In this document: piece after piece, positions 15,654 through 22,891 of the stretch
Position numbering within the stretch: position 1 is the stretch's first letter
Layout: the number at the start of each line of letters is the position of its first letter
Origin: Candidatus Obscuribacter sp.
Lineage (GTDB): Bacteria; Cyanobacteriota; Vampirovibrionia; Obscuribacterales; Obscuribacteraceae
Assembly (NCBI GenBank): GCA_021772095.1
Contig: JADYXR010000108.1
Span: 1 to 37,979 of the forward strand
DNA: 37,979 bases
Direction: 5' to 3'
The notes under the pieces: generated by a model
What the model was told of the DNA's origin: nothing
Seen by the model: the letters and a program-made list of their open reading frames with translations, nothing else
Databases searched by the model: none
Made by a program: the position numbers and the translations under genes

Positions 15654-17536
15654 TAGCGAGCGGCTGAGGCTAGCTCTCGCTCGCGTCTTCTTTGAGCTTC
15701 GAGATAAACCATTAGAACAGATATGTCCGCTGGTCGAACCCCTCCCATGCGGGAAGCCTGTCCAAGCGTCTCCGGACGGATGCGATTCAACCGTTCGCGT
15801 GTTTCTTTGGATAGATGAACCAACTCGTTGTAATCAAGATCTGTCGGCAACTTCACGTTGTCGTGTTTTTCAGCCTGGGCAATCTGCGACTTCTGTCGTT
15901 CGATATAGCCTTCATATTTGATCTCAGTTTCTAATGCCATCGCAAAGGCAAACGGCGACTCGACCGAACTTGGTGCCTGACTTTCGATAATCGCGTATGG
16001 CACTTTGGGACGTCGAAGCAATTCTGCAAGCGTGACTGATTGCTTCAGTTCTTCGCCATATTCCTCCAACGCATCGTTCCAATTTTGCTCTGGATGGATG
16101 CGCGTAGTGGCAAGACGATGTTTTTCTGAATTGATTTTCTCTTGTTTATCAACAAATAGAGCCCAGCGATGATCATCAACCAAACCGATCTTTCTGCCAT
16201 ACGGTGTCAATCTAGCGTCGGCATTGTCCTGTCTCAAGAGCAATCTATATTCGGAGCGTGATGTCATCATGCGATATGGTTCGCCGATCTCCTTTGTCAC
16301 CAAATCATCGACCAAAGTGCCTGTATAACTGGATGAACGTGGCAGTATCAGAGGCTCACTACCGAGTGCAAACAACGCTGCGTTGATACCAGCGACGATA
16401 CCTTGTGCAGCCGCCTCCTCGTAACCGCTTGTGCCGAGAATCTGGCCGGCCGCAAAGAACCCTTCCAGATCTTTAGCCATGAGCGTGTGCGTAAACTGAA
16501 CAGCCGGAAGGTAATCGTATTCAACCGCATACGCCGCTCTAACCATGGCGGCATTTTCCAGTCCTGGCAAAGAGCGCACGATCTGCTCCTGTATGCTCAC
16601 AGGCAGACTGGTCGAGCATCCCTGCAAATAAACCTCGTAAGTCGAACGCCCTTCCGGCTCCAGAAAAAGGGAATGGCTATCCTTGTCGGCAAACCGCACC
16701 ACTTTATCTTCGATAGACGGACAATAGCGTGGACCGACGCCATGAATCATACCCGAGTACATCGGCGACTCATGCAGGTTGGCGCGAATCAGGTCATGCG
16801 TTTTTTCAGTCGTGTGAGTTTGGTGACACGGTATTTGTTCCAGCACTGGTCGCTTGTCGAGAAACGAAAAGAAATCCGGATCAGCGTCACCGGGCACCAC
16901 AGGCAACTGACTGTAATCAATGGTTCTTCCATCAATACGAGGCGGCGTGCCCGTTTTCAAACGACCGGTAGTGAATCCCAGCGATCGCAAATTTTCAGAC
17001 AACCCGATAGCCGGAAACTCTCCAGCTCGCCCGGCTGGTTGTGTCTGTTTGCCGATCCAGATCGTTCCTTCTAAAAACGTGCCTGCACACAAAACTACAG
17101 CACGCGCGTTGATCCGCTCGCCAAACGCCAACTCCACACCGACTATCCGCCGCCCTTCCACCATGAATCGATTGACCATGCCTTGTTTGAGGGTCAAATT
17201 CGGAAGAGTTTCAAGATAGTTTTTAATCCAAATGCTGTATTCGCGTTTATCTGATTGCGCACGAAGAGCCTGCACTGCAGCACCACGACTGGAGTTCAGT
17301 GTGCGCAACTGCAAGTAAGTGGCATCAGCCGCGATACCAATCACTCCACCCAGAGCATCAACTTCTTTAGCCAAGTGGGACTTTCCCGGTCCACCGACAG
17401 CCGGATTACAAGGCATCGCGCCAATCGTGTCCAGATTGACAGCCAGCATCAGGGTTCTCAAACCCATCTTGGCGCTGGCGTTAGCAGCTTCGGCTCCGGC
17501 GTGACCGCCGCCAACCACTATGACGTCAAAATCCAT
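15653..17536 (-). CDS. mnmG: tRNA uridine-5-carboxymethylaminomethyl modification enzyme MnmG
   Basis: 627 residues, close to the usual 620-630. With MnmE it installs the cmnm5 group on wobble U34 of certain tRNAs in the cytoplasm. The FAD-binding GGGHAGAEAA motif is at residues 9-18, then PAVGGPGKSHLAKEVDALGG, the GRLKTGTPPRID segment, and a C-terminal helical domain ending RMGGVRPADISVLMVYL, which contacts MnmE/tRNA in the family. The start is ATG 17536: AGAAGG lies a few bases upstream, whereas the longest frame (17566) would add ten residues before the FAD motif. Its downstream neighbour overlaps the stop. Confidence 0.96.
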   Translation of the reverse strand: MDFDVIVVGGGHAGAEAANASAKMGLRTLMLAVNLDTIGAMPCNPAVGGPGKSHLAKEVDALGGVIGIAADATYLQLRTLNSSRGAAVQALRAQSDKREYSIWIKNYLETLPNLTLKQGMVNRFMVEGRRIVGVELAFGERINARAVVLCAGTFLEGTIWIGKQTQPAGRAGEFPAIGLSENLRSLGFTTGRLKTGTPPRIDGRTIDYSQLPVVPGDADPDFFSFLDKRPVLEQIPCHQTHTTEKTHDLIRANLHESPMYSGMIHGVGPRYCPSIEDKVVRFADKDSHSLFLEPEGRSTYEVYLQGCSTSLPVSIQEQIVRSLPGLENAAMVRAAYAVEYDYLPAVQFTHTLMAKDLEGFFAAGQILGTSGYEEAAAQGIVAGINAALFALGSEPLILPRSSSYTGTLVDDLVTKEIGEPYRMMTSRSEYRLLLRQDNADARLTPYGRKIGLVDDHRWALFVDKQEKINSEKHRLATTRIHPEQNWNDALEEYGEELKQSVTLAELLRRPKVPYAIIESQAPSSVESPFAFAMALETEIKYEGYIERQKSQIAQAEKHDNVKLPTDLDYNELVHLSKETRERLNRIRPETLGQASRMGGVRPADISVLMVYLEAQRRRERELASAAR

Positions 17537-17709
17537 TGTGCACCTTCTAATGCCTGTTAAGAACATCAGATCATATCAAATAGGTGCACATGCCGCTTGT
17601 AAACCACGCATGTTCGTTACGATCGCCCCTTCTTAAAACAGTGCGATAAGATTCTTGGCAAAACCGCTATGACAAACCATCTACGTCGAAAACCTGTTAA
17701 AACTAGTTT

Positions 17710-18258
17710 ATGCCAAATTCACCCAGGTCGATCCGCCCGCAACTAATCAAAATCACGCTCCTTCTAGGCGTGTGCTGGGGATGTTGCACCTCGGTTTTGG
17801 CAGAAGAGAAACCAACTCAGGTGCTTGATCCGAATAATTATGTCGGTCAAGTCAAAGCCGGATACGCGGCAGCCAAAGAGATTCCTGAGATTTGCGCCAA
17901 ACTATTTTGTTACTGCGGCTGCGACTTGACGGACTGCCACGGCAGCTTGTTAGACTGTTTTACCAGCGATCACGGCGTGGATTGTCATATTTGCCAGGAA
18001 GAATCGATCTTGGCTCTTAATTTTCACCGCAAGGGTAAGTCGCTAGCCGAAATTCAAAAGTACATCGACAAGCGCTACGCCAAAGAGTATCCGTTCGAAG
18101 TCGAAAGCCCCGGCTTGCTAAAGTACAAGAAAGAGCGCCTCTGGGACACCGGCAAGAAAGCCGATTCCGGAGAGACCGCCGCTCCTGCGTCCAAGAAAAC
18201 CAAAACTCGCTCAACCGACGCGGCGTCTTGCTGCGGTGACAAAAAAACCAAAGAATAA
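17710..18258 (+). CDS. Exported PCYCGC-type cysteine-rich protein
   Basis: 182 residues. A signal peptide (about 1-31, LLLGVCWGCCTSVLA-E) is followed by a domain of the PCYCGC family: C62, C67-Y-C-G-C71, C76, C83 and C92-H-I-C95, then GKSLAEIQKYIDKRY. The usual Pro before CYCGC is Phe here. The family occurs in Firmicutes and others, often near metal or redox genes, and the Cys pattern fits metal binding or disulfides, but no reaction is known. A Lys/Thr-rich tail ends in a second CC (DAASCCGDKK), which could be a later binding site. No RBS is visible; TGCGATAAGAT at about 17641 may be part of its promoter. It is convergent with the next gene. Confidence 0.75.
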   Translation: MPNSPRSIRPQLIKITLLLGVCWGCCTSVLAEEKPTQVLDPNNYVGQVKAGYAAAKEIPEICAKLFCYCGCDLTDCHGSLLDCFTSDHGVDCHICQEESILALNFHRKGKSLAEIQKYIDKRYAKEYPFEVESPGLLKYKKERLWDTGKKADSGETAAPASKKTKTRSTDAASCCGDKKTKE

Positions 18259-18259
18259 C

Positions 18260-18775
18260 TCAGCAAATCGGCAACATTTTCACAAATGGTGGCGGAACAT
18301 ACTTGCGCAATTCCGCTCGGGAAATAGGTGCAGCCCGGATACAAGCCTCCAGAAGCTTGCCCGGTCCCCAACGGATTCGGTCATTGAAACACCAGAACGC
18401 AGCAAGATACCACTGGATGCTCCGTCGTCCAATGCGATGGTGAATAGCTCCCACAAACTCTTTAAACTGTTGCACCGGAAGTTTACTTACATCCGCGTCC
18501 GGCGGCGCAATCCTAGCCAAACGCGCATATCTTCCATGCGAAGATTTGACAAGCCCTCTCAATTCAAAAAAACAAATTCCTGCGTTTAGTTTTGAAACAT
18601 CCAAACCCGATCGAATCGCCAGCGCATCAAAGTCAACAAACTCGTGGCTGAGGCAGTTCCAGACCGCTTGTTCGCATTCATTAAGATCTCCAGCAAAGAC
18701 ATCCAGCACCGAATACGGTACCGACGGTCTCCCTACCACCCACCCGCATATGCAGCAATCCGCGCCTGTTGACAT
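18260..18775 (-). CDS. Standalone DprA-type winged-helix fragment with extra C-terminal domain
   Basis: 171 residues. Residues about 22-87 (VLDVFAGDLNECEQAVWNCL, then FVDFDALAIRSGLDVSKLNAGICFFELRGLVKSSHGRYARL) match the winged-helix C-terminal domain of the DNA-processing protein DprA. The DprA Rossmann fold should lie upstream, but only about 340 bases separate this gene from the M48 protease, so it is absent. The second half (FKEFVGAIHHRIGRRSIQWYLAAFWCFNDR, PISRAELRKYVPP) is a helical domain I do not recognise, a little like the tail of IS1595/ISXO2-type transposases. It could be a remnant or a real small regulator. Its stop is one base from that of the convergent PCYCGC gene. Confidence 0.5.
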   Translation of the reverse strand: MSTGADCCICGWVVGRPSVPYSVLDVFAGDLNECEQAVWNCLSHEFVDFDALAIRSGLDVSKLNAGICFFELRGLVKSSHGRYARLARIAPPDADVSKLPVQQFKEFVGAIHHRIGRRSIQWYLAAFWCFNDRIRWGPGKLLEACIRAAPISRAELRKYVPPPFVKMLPIC

Positions 18776-19117
18776 GCGCGGACCCGCCCGAATTTATCTC
18801 GAATGCTAGCCGCGCAAGCTGTAACCCCGCTTGTCAAGACGTGCTACCTAGTGCCATTACAGCCCTATTGATATTGATTTAAGTTAGAGATATTGAGCTT
18901 AGAAGAAGCATTTAAGTAGGGTCACCAAGTTCTTATTTTACTTACTTCAAACTAAAACTCCGCGCCCCAAAACCCGCGCTCCTAACTCGCTTTCTCTCTC
19001 AAGCCGCCACGTCTACGTGGAGCGGTATTACAGGCGACCTACGCCGCAGTCTCTGCCCTCTCTACCCGAGGCACCAAGACTGCGCTACCGCCACCTAAAC
19101 CAACAAAGGAAACTCGG
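18776..19117. other. Intergenic region before the M48 protease
   Basis: No convincing gene. A CCACGT-CT-ACGTGG hairpin lies at 19007-19020, about 100 bases before the ATG at 19118, and AAAGGAAA just before the start is a good RBS. An AT-rich stretch at about 18860-18960 could hold a promoter. Confidence 0.4.
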
Positions 19118-20179
19118 ATGGCACACAATCCTTCCGCGATCGCACATCGCCTTAACGTTACCTGGATTCAAACGATTCTGGGAATTCTCTTTCTCACTGG
19201 ACTTTCAGCCGCCGGAATCTGGTGGATGGGATTTCACTGGTCGGTCGGCACCGTTTTGCTCGGACTCTGGGTGCTCTTTCCGATTCTCGGCTGGTATCAC
19301 AGCGCGGCGCTAGTGAAGCGACTGATGCGCTGCCAGGAACCGGACAAGAACAACCCCGATCATGTCCGTTTGGTTCGCATCGTTGACAAACTGATGCCGA
19401 AAACCGGCTTGAAGATTCGTCCTCCAGTTTACGTATCACCACTGCCGGTGCCCAATGCTTTTGCAACCGGGCGATCTCCTTCGCAGGCATTCATCGCTGC
19501 CACTGAAGGTCTGTTCGAAGTCGGTCTGAATGACGACGAAATCGAAGCGATTATCGCCCACGAACTCGCTCACGTTCAGGGACGAGACGTCGCTATCACC
19601 TCATTGACGGCTGTGCTGGGTTCGCTTTTCAGTCTCGTGGTCGCACAGGGTTTGCCCTGGCTGTTCCACTCGGCTTTCAGCTCGCGCAAGTCTGCGACTC
19701 TGCTCGACAAGCTCGAGAACAAGGTCAAGAAGCAGAAGAAAGGCTTCTTCGCGACTAGTGGCGGCATCGCCGGTTTCCTCGTGATGGTCGTCATCTTCTA
19801 CATCGTCAGCACCTTCGCGAAGTTCGTTAGCCTGTTCGTCAGCCGTTGTCGCGAGAGTCACGCTGACGCGATGGCTGCTCACTGGACCGGCAAACCCTGC
19901 GCGCTGTCGTCTGCTCTGCAGAAGATCGTGCTCTGGATGACGCTGCACAGCGGACCGGACATGAACACCAAGTTCTTGATTTCAGGTCTCAACCCGATTC
20001 TGCTAGTCAGCAATCTGGAAGAAGACTTCAACAGCGAAGGTCCGAAGAGCACCAAGGGTGGTGCGCTCTCCGGTCTGCGCCGTTGGTGGAAACGTCTTGG
20101 CGAAAACCATCCGCCCATTCCCGAGCGCCTGAAGATGCTCGACGAGATGGCTGGTGGGAGCTGCCCACGCATCATGTAG
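19118..20179 (+). CDS. Membrane-bound M48 (HtpX-type) zinc metalloprotease
   Basis: 353 residues. ATG is preceded by AAAGGAAACTCGG. Two N-terminal membrane segments (about 17-36 and 43-60), a HELAH zinc motif (H148-E-L-A-H152), a third membrane segment (about 216-240) and the third zinc ligand E246 in SRCRESHADAMAAHWTG define a gluzincin of family M48, related to HtpX. Such proteases cut misfolded membrane proteins in the inner membrane. The active site faces the cytoplasm in HtpX. The C-terminal region (about 260-353) is soluble. A perfect intrinsic terminator follows, so it is probably monocistronic. Codon use is C-biased, as in the gene at 4655. Confidence 0.92.
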   Translation: MAHNPSAIAHRLNVTWIQTILGILFLTGLSAAGIWWMGFHWSVGTVLLGLWVLFPILGWYHSAALVKRLMRCQEPDKNNPDHVRLVRIVDKLMPKTGLKIRPPVYVSPLPVPNAFATGRSPSQAFIAATEGLFEVGLNDDEIEAIIAHELAHVQGRDVAITSLTAVLGSLFSLVVAQGLPWLFHSAFSSRKSATLLDKLENKVKKQKKGFFATSGGIAGFLVMVVIFYIVSTFAKFVSLFVSRCRESHADAMAAHWTGKPCALSSALQKIVLWMTLHSGPDMNTKFLISGLNPILLVSNLEEDFNSEGPKSTKGGALSGLRRWWKRLGENHPPIPERLKMLDEMAGGSCPRIM

Positions 20180-20221
20180 TGAAATTGTGCTGATGCAATA
20201 AATTTGCGTCGGCACGAACGT

Positions 20222-20274
20222 GCAAGTGGCATTCGAACAGTCCTCCGTGACTCGTTCGGATGCCATTTGCTTTT
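20222..20274 (+). terminator. Intrinsic terminator after the M48 protease
   Basis: GCAAGTGGCATTCGAAC (20222-20238) pairs with GTTCGGATGCCATTTGC (20254-20270): 17 base pairs counting two G-T wobbles, 15-base loop, then TTTT. Confidence 0.85.
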
Positions 20275-20591
20275 AACCCTCACCTCGCTACATCGACTAG
20301 TAAGAAATTTATTTGCCCGAACAATTGCTCAGAGAAAGCTCAACGCAAGCGCGTTTTCAGTGTCGGCCCTGACGCTGATCAAGCTAGAAGCGACTGTGAA
20401 TCACAGTCTTATACACAACGAGCGCATCAGAACTTGAGAATTTACTGACCGAATTAACACATGACATCAACTGTCAAGCGCATTTCGGACACTCAAAAAA
20501 ACCACAAAAATATGGACATTGGGGCTTTTCATCGAACCTAAACCGGTGCTAAAATTAAACATCTCCAAAGTTTCCAGGAAGGTGCCTTGAC
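20275..20591. other. Intergenic region before the DCC-like gene
   Basis: No credible coding frame is seen. TAAAAT at about 20550 is a possible -10 box for the gene at 20592, without a clear -35 partner. The ATG at 20592 is preceded by AGGAAGG at a good distance. Confidence 0.35.
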
Positions 20592-20984
20592 ATGAGTGGA
20601 ATTGTTAATGCATGCCGGGAGTCCCTGACCTTCACTATAGTCTGTGACGAGCGCTGCACGGTCGTCAGAAATTTAGGCGCCCTTGTAAAATGGTGGGACA
20701 AGCATCAGTTCTTCACTTTCGTCGATCGGGATTCAACCAGTTCGACGGCAAAGGACCTGATTCAACGCCTTGATCAATCAAAGTGGAGCTTGTTGCTGAT
20801 CGACGAGTTTGGGGAACAGTGGGAAGGCCCCGAGGCGATTCCGTTTATTTTGAAGAACCTGCCTTTTGGAAAAATAGCCGCGGTTTTGTACATTCTGCCA
20901 GGTACGATGTGGCTGACCAGACAGCTCTACATGCTGGTTTCGCGCGGACGACGTCGTCTGACTCCGTCAGAACTTTTAGTTTAA
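20592..20984 (+). CDS. DCC-like (DUF393) thiol-oxidoreductase-fold protein with degenerate motif
   Basis: 130 residues. The order matches DUF393/DCC proteins, which have a thioredoxin-like fold: a first strand and helix (TIVCDERCTVVRNLGALVKWWDK), FTFVDRDS, LLLIDEFGEQWEGPEAIPFILKNLP, then a C-terminal amphipathic helix (MWLTRQLYMLVSRGRRRL). The canonical D-x-x-C-x-x-C is reduced to D-E-R-C-T-V-V, so the second cysteine is missing and dithiol redox chemistry is unlikely. RBS AGGAAGG is clear. It converges on the MurF-like gene with a four-base overlap. The role is unknown. Confidence 0.65.
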   Translation: MSGIVNACRESLTFTIVCDERCTVVRNLGALVKWWDKHQFFTFVDRDSTSSTAKDLIQRLDQSKWSLLLIDEFGEQWEGPEAIPFILKNLPFGKIAAVLYILPGTMWLTRQLYMLVSRGRRRLTPSELLV

Positions 20985-21877
20985 ACGAAGGCACCATATA
21001 TAATATCGTCGGGAATTCCGCAGTCTTTGCAGACTTCGGCAACGCACCAACTTTCTTCTGTGCTCGGCATGAAACTCTCATCGCCGTCACCATCGCTTGA
21101 TGCGTGCGGTTTAAAAGCCGTTCCCGGATAAGCCTTAAACGTAGCATTCGCCGGCATCTCGAAACCACGAACAATTGCACTGGCCGTTCCGCAGGCAAGA
21201 ACTAAACCTGGGCGCCGATCCATCGATGAGAGCAAAGTCTTGACGGCATTATCCAAATCTTCCGGACTTGTAGTAAGCCTCATGTAAGCAAATGGTTCAT
21301 CGGTAAACAAAATCGTGTTTGGGCACAAGGCACTAGACTGAAAAATGATGTCGTCATAACAAGGAGGCACCATGCTCGCCACCACGAATTGAGTGGTTTC
21401 GTCTATCGCGATCAATTCGGATAGCGGATTTCCAGGAGCAGTACTCAGATCAATCAATTTCGTCGGAAAACGTGATGACAAAATTTTCGCAGTGTAGGAA
21501 GACAACGCAAAGGCGCGATCGCGCTCAGCGCTGACCACTAAAATCATTTTCAGAGCCAACCGCCGACGCCAATTACGGCTTAAGTCGCGAAGCGCAATTA
21601 GCGCGTCTGGAACAGCTATAACCGGAAACGGCGCTTCGGCTGGTATCGCATAATGCTGACGTTCTTCGACAATGCAACCAATCGCTCCGCCCGAAAACGC
21701 ATCCCCGAGAAAATCGTGTCCATCGTAGGTTTGACCGGGCAAGGCAAGAAACCAGGCACCATGCGCATCCTGGCGCGTATCAGTGACCACATGTCCCGAT
21801 TGCGTGGGGACTAACCCTTGAGCTAAACGCCCACCAGTTATTTCAATAATATCGTCAGCTGACAGTATCGATGGCAT
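20981..21877 (-). CDS. MurF-like protein lacking the ATP-binding P-loop
   Basis: 298 residues, against about 450 for a true MurF. Residues 1-72 are the Mur ligase N-terminal UDP-substrate domain: T32-D-T-R35, then LALPGQTYDGHDF (44-56) and AIGCIVEE (65-72). Where MurF has the ATP loop (G-x-x-G-K-T), this protein has VVSAERDRAF (114-123), so Mg-ATP binding at the usual site is lost. The rest keeps a vague Mur central-domain pattern (ALCPNTILFTDE like the family P-D-x-x-x-x-T-N) but no ligase C-terminal domain is recognisable. It may be a substrate-binding or regulatory paralogue, not a ligase. ATG at 21877; no obvious RBS. Confidence 0.7.
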   Translation of the reverse strand: MPSILSADDIIEITGGRLAQGLVPTQSGHVVTDTRQDAHGAWFLALPGQTYDGHDFLGDAFSGGAIGCIVEERQHYAIPAEAPFPVIAVPDALIALRDLSRNWRRRLALKMILVVSAERDRAFALSSYTAKILSSRFPTKLIDLSTAPGNPLSELIAIDETTQFVVASMVPPCYDDIIFQSSALCPNTILFTDEPFAYMRLTTSPEDLDNAVKTLLSSMDRRPGLVLACGTASAIVRGFEMPANATFKAYPGTAFKPHASSDGDGDESFMPSTEESWCVAEVCKDCGIPDDIIYGAFV

Positions 21878-22080
21878 ATCAAATTCGACTCACAGCGTGT
21901 GTGCCCAATGACGACGCACGAAGATGTACGACGGTCGACGTAATCGTATCAGACCATGCGCAATTTAACGCGCAAAAAACCACTTGGCAAAGAGGGAGCG
22001 CATTGCTCTCAAAACCAGTCTGTTTAACCCACCAAAAGGAACGCCAGCCTAGTCTGGACTTTTACAGGAGCACCAATCGG

Positions 22081-22239
22081 ATGAATAAATCCGACTCTCC
22101 AAGCAGTGGAAAAGTAGAACCCAGCTCGCACGACGCCGTGCCGACCGAACCCTGCCCCTACGGACAGAGCGACTGTCAAACCGAAGTCGGCGGCCTCTGC
22201 ATTTGCGGATTTCCCAAGTCCCCTGGCGGCTCGAACTGA
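22081..22239 (+). CDS. Small cysteine-containing protein, 52 aa
   Basis: The frame is open from 21871, but ATG 22081 has AGGAG ten bases upstream and avoids an implausible overlap with the MurF-like gene. The chain is Ser/Pro-rich at the start, then CPYGQSDC (25-32) and CIC (40-42), four cysteines that could bind one zinc ion. There is no signal peptide. I do not recognise it. A mini-ORF and another small gene follow on the same strand within 130 bases, so they may be cotranscribed up to the terminator at 22628. Confidence 0.5.
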   Translation: MNKSDSPSSGKVEPSSHDAVPTEPCPYGQSDCQTEVGGLCICGFPKSPGGSN

Positions 22240-22269
22240 GCCATCCATTCCCCCCTGAGGAGAATTTCC

Positions 22270-22299
22270 GTGGTCAACACAACGTTGCCATTCTTCTGA
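22270..22299 (+). CDS. Possible 9-codon leader peptide
   Basis: GTG at 22270, preceded by GAGGAG (22257-22262) at a seven-base spacing, encodes MVNTTLPFF and stops at TGA 22297-22299, 65 bases before the ATG at 22365. The strong Shine-Dalgarno with no other start to serve is the reason for listing it. It could instead be chance. Confidence 0.3.
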   Translation: MVNTTLPFF

Positions 22300-22364
22300 C
22301 GGTGCAGCCTCAACAGCCTGGTTCCATTAAACCGGGCGGGCCGCACCCGAAAGAAGGGTGTGCC

Positions 22365-22622
22365 ATGTCTCGCTCCTACAAGAAGTCGCCTGTGGTCTCG
22401 CCGTCGTCCTCGAAGCAGTTCAACTCCAAGGCTAACCGCCGCCAGCGCCACAAAGTGCGCGTCCTGCTTCAGACCTCCGTGGACCTCGCCTTCCTGGTTC
22501 TGCCCGTCAAACGCGAGATCTCCAACCTCTACGACTCGCCCAAAGACGGTCGCTGCAACCTGTTCGGAACGCCCTCGCATGGCGAGGAAGGCGCTGAGCT
22601 CAAAAAGCTGATGCGCAAATAA
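22365..22622 (+). CDS. Small basic protein of unknown function, 85 aa
   Basis: ATG 22365 is chosen over the longer frame (22203) because GAAGGGTG lies just upstream and because C-biased codon use is seen from there on. The N-terminus is Lys/Arg/Ser-rich (MSRSYKKSPVVSPSSSKQF, then NRRQRHKVR) and the C-terminal half is mixed (LLQTSVDLAFLVLPVKREIS). I know no family for it. Biased codons and a double terminator directly after it suggest high expression. RNA or DNA binding is a guess from its charge. Confidence 0.65.
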   Translation: MSRSYKKSPVVSPSSSKQFNSKANRRQRHKVRVLLQTSVDLAFLVLPVKREISNLYDSPKDGRCNLFGTPSHGEEGAELKKLMRK

Positions 22623-22627
22623 ACCGT

Positions 22628-22679
22628 GCGGGGCAAAAGCCCCGCTCAGGCCGCAGCCGATCTTTTCGGCTGCGGTTTT
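22628..22679 (+). terminator. Double hairpin intrinsic terminator
   Basis: GCGGGGC-AAAA-GCCCCGC (22628-22645), then CCGCAGCCGA (22651-22660) pairing with TCGGCTGCGG (22666-22675), followed by TTTT. The second hairpin is a textbook Rho-independent terminator. Confidence 0.9.
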
Positions 22680-22785
22680 GATGCCGATGCTACTATCCCA
22701 CCTCGTTGCAAAGCAGCAAAAGTCAAGCCCTGGAGCTAACGCCGGAATCCAGTCTGGCAGCCGGGTTCGAGCGGCGATGGCATCA

Positions 22786-22815
22786 GTATTTTCAACCGCT
22801 AGCGGTTGAAAATAC
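22786..22815. repeat. Dispersed palindrome copy 6 (30 bp, perfect)
   Basis: GTATTTTCAACCGCT plus its exact reverse complement, centred between 22800 and 22801. It lies between the terminator at 22628-22679 and the pyrB promoter at 22856. Confidence 0.9.
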
Positions 22816-22855
22816 AAAAAACCAACATTTCCCCCAGCCCCCACTCCCAAAAAAT

Positions 22856-22885
22856 TTGACAGTCAACAGTCCAGATTCAGATAAT
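22856..22885 (+). promoter_or_regulatory. pyrB promoter, probably giving a leaderless mRNA
   Basis: TTGACA (22856-22861), an 18-base spacer, then GATAAT (22880-22885). The -35 lies in an odd palindrome TTGACAGTCAA (22856-22866) that could be an operator. Initiation at the normal distance falls on the A of the pyrB ATG at 22892. Confidence 0.6.
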
Positions 22886-22891
22886 GGCCAC

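Noticed and set aside
22706..22891. N-terminal extension of pyrB from TTG 22706, reading through the palindrome
   Set aside because: The promoter TTGACA/GATAAT lies at 22856-22885, downstream of the supposed start, and the extension carries the palindrome translation and no ATCase-like sequence.
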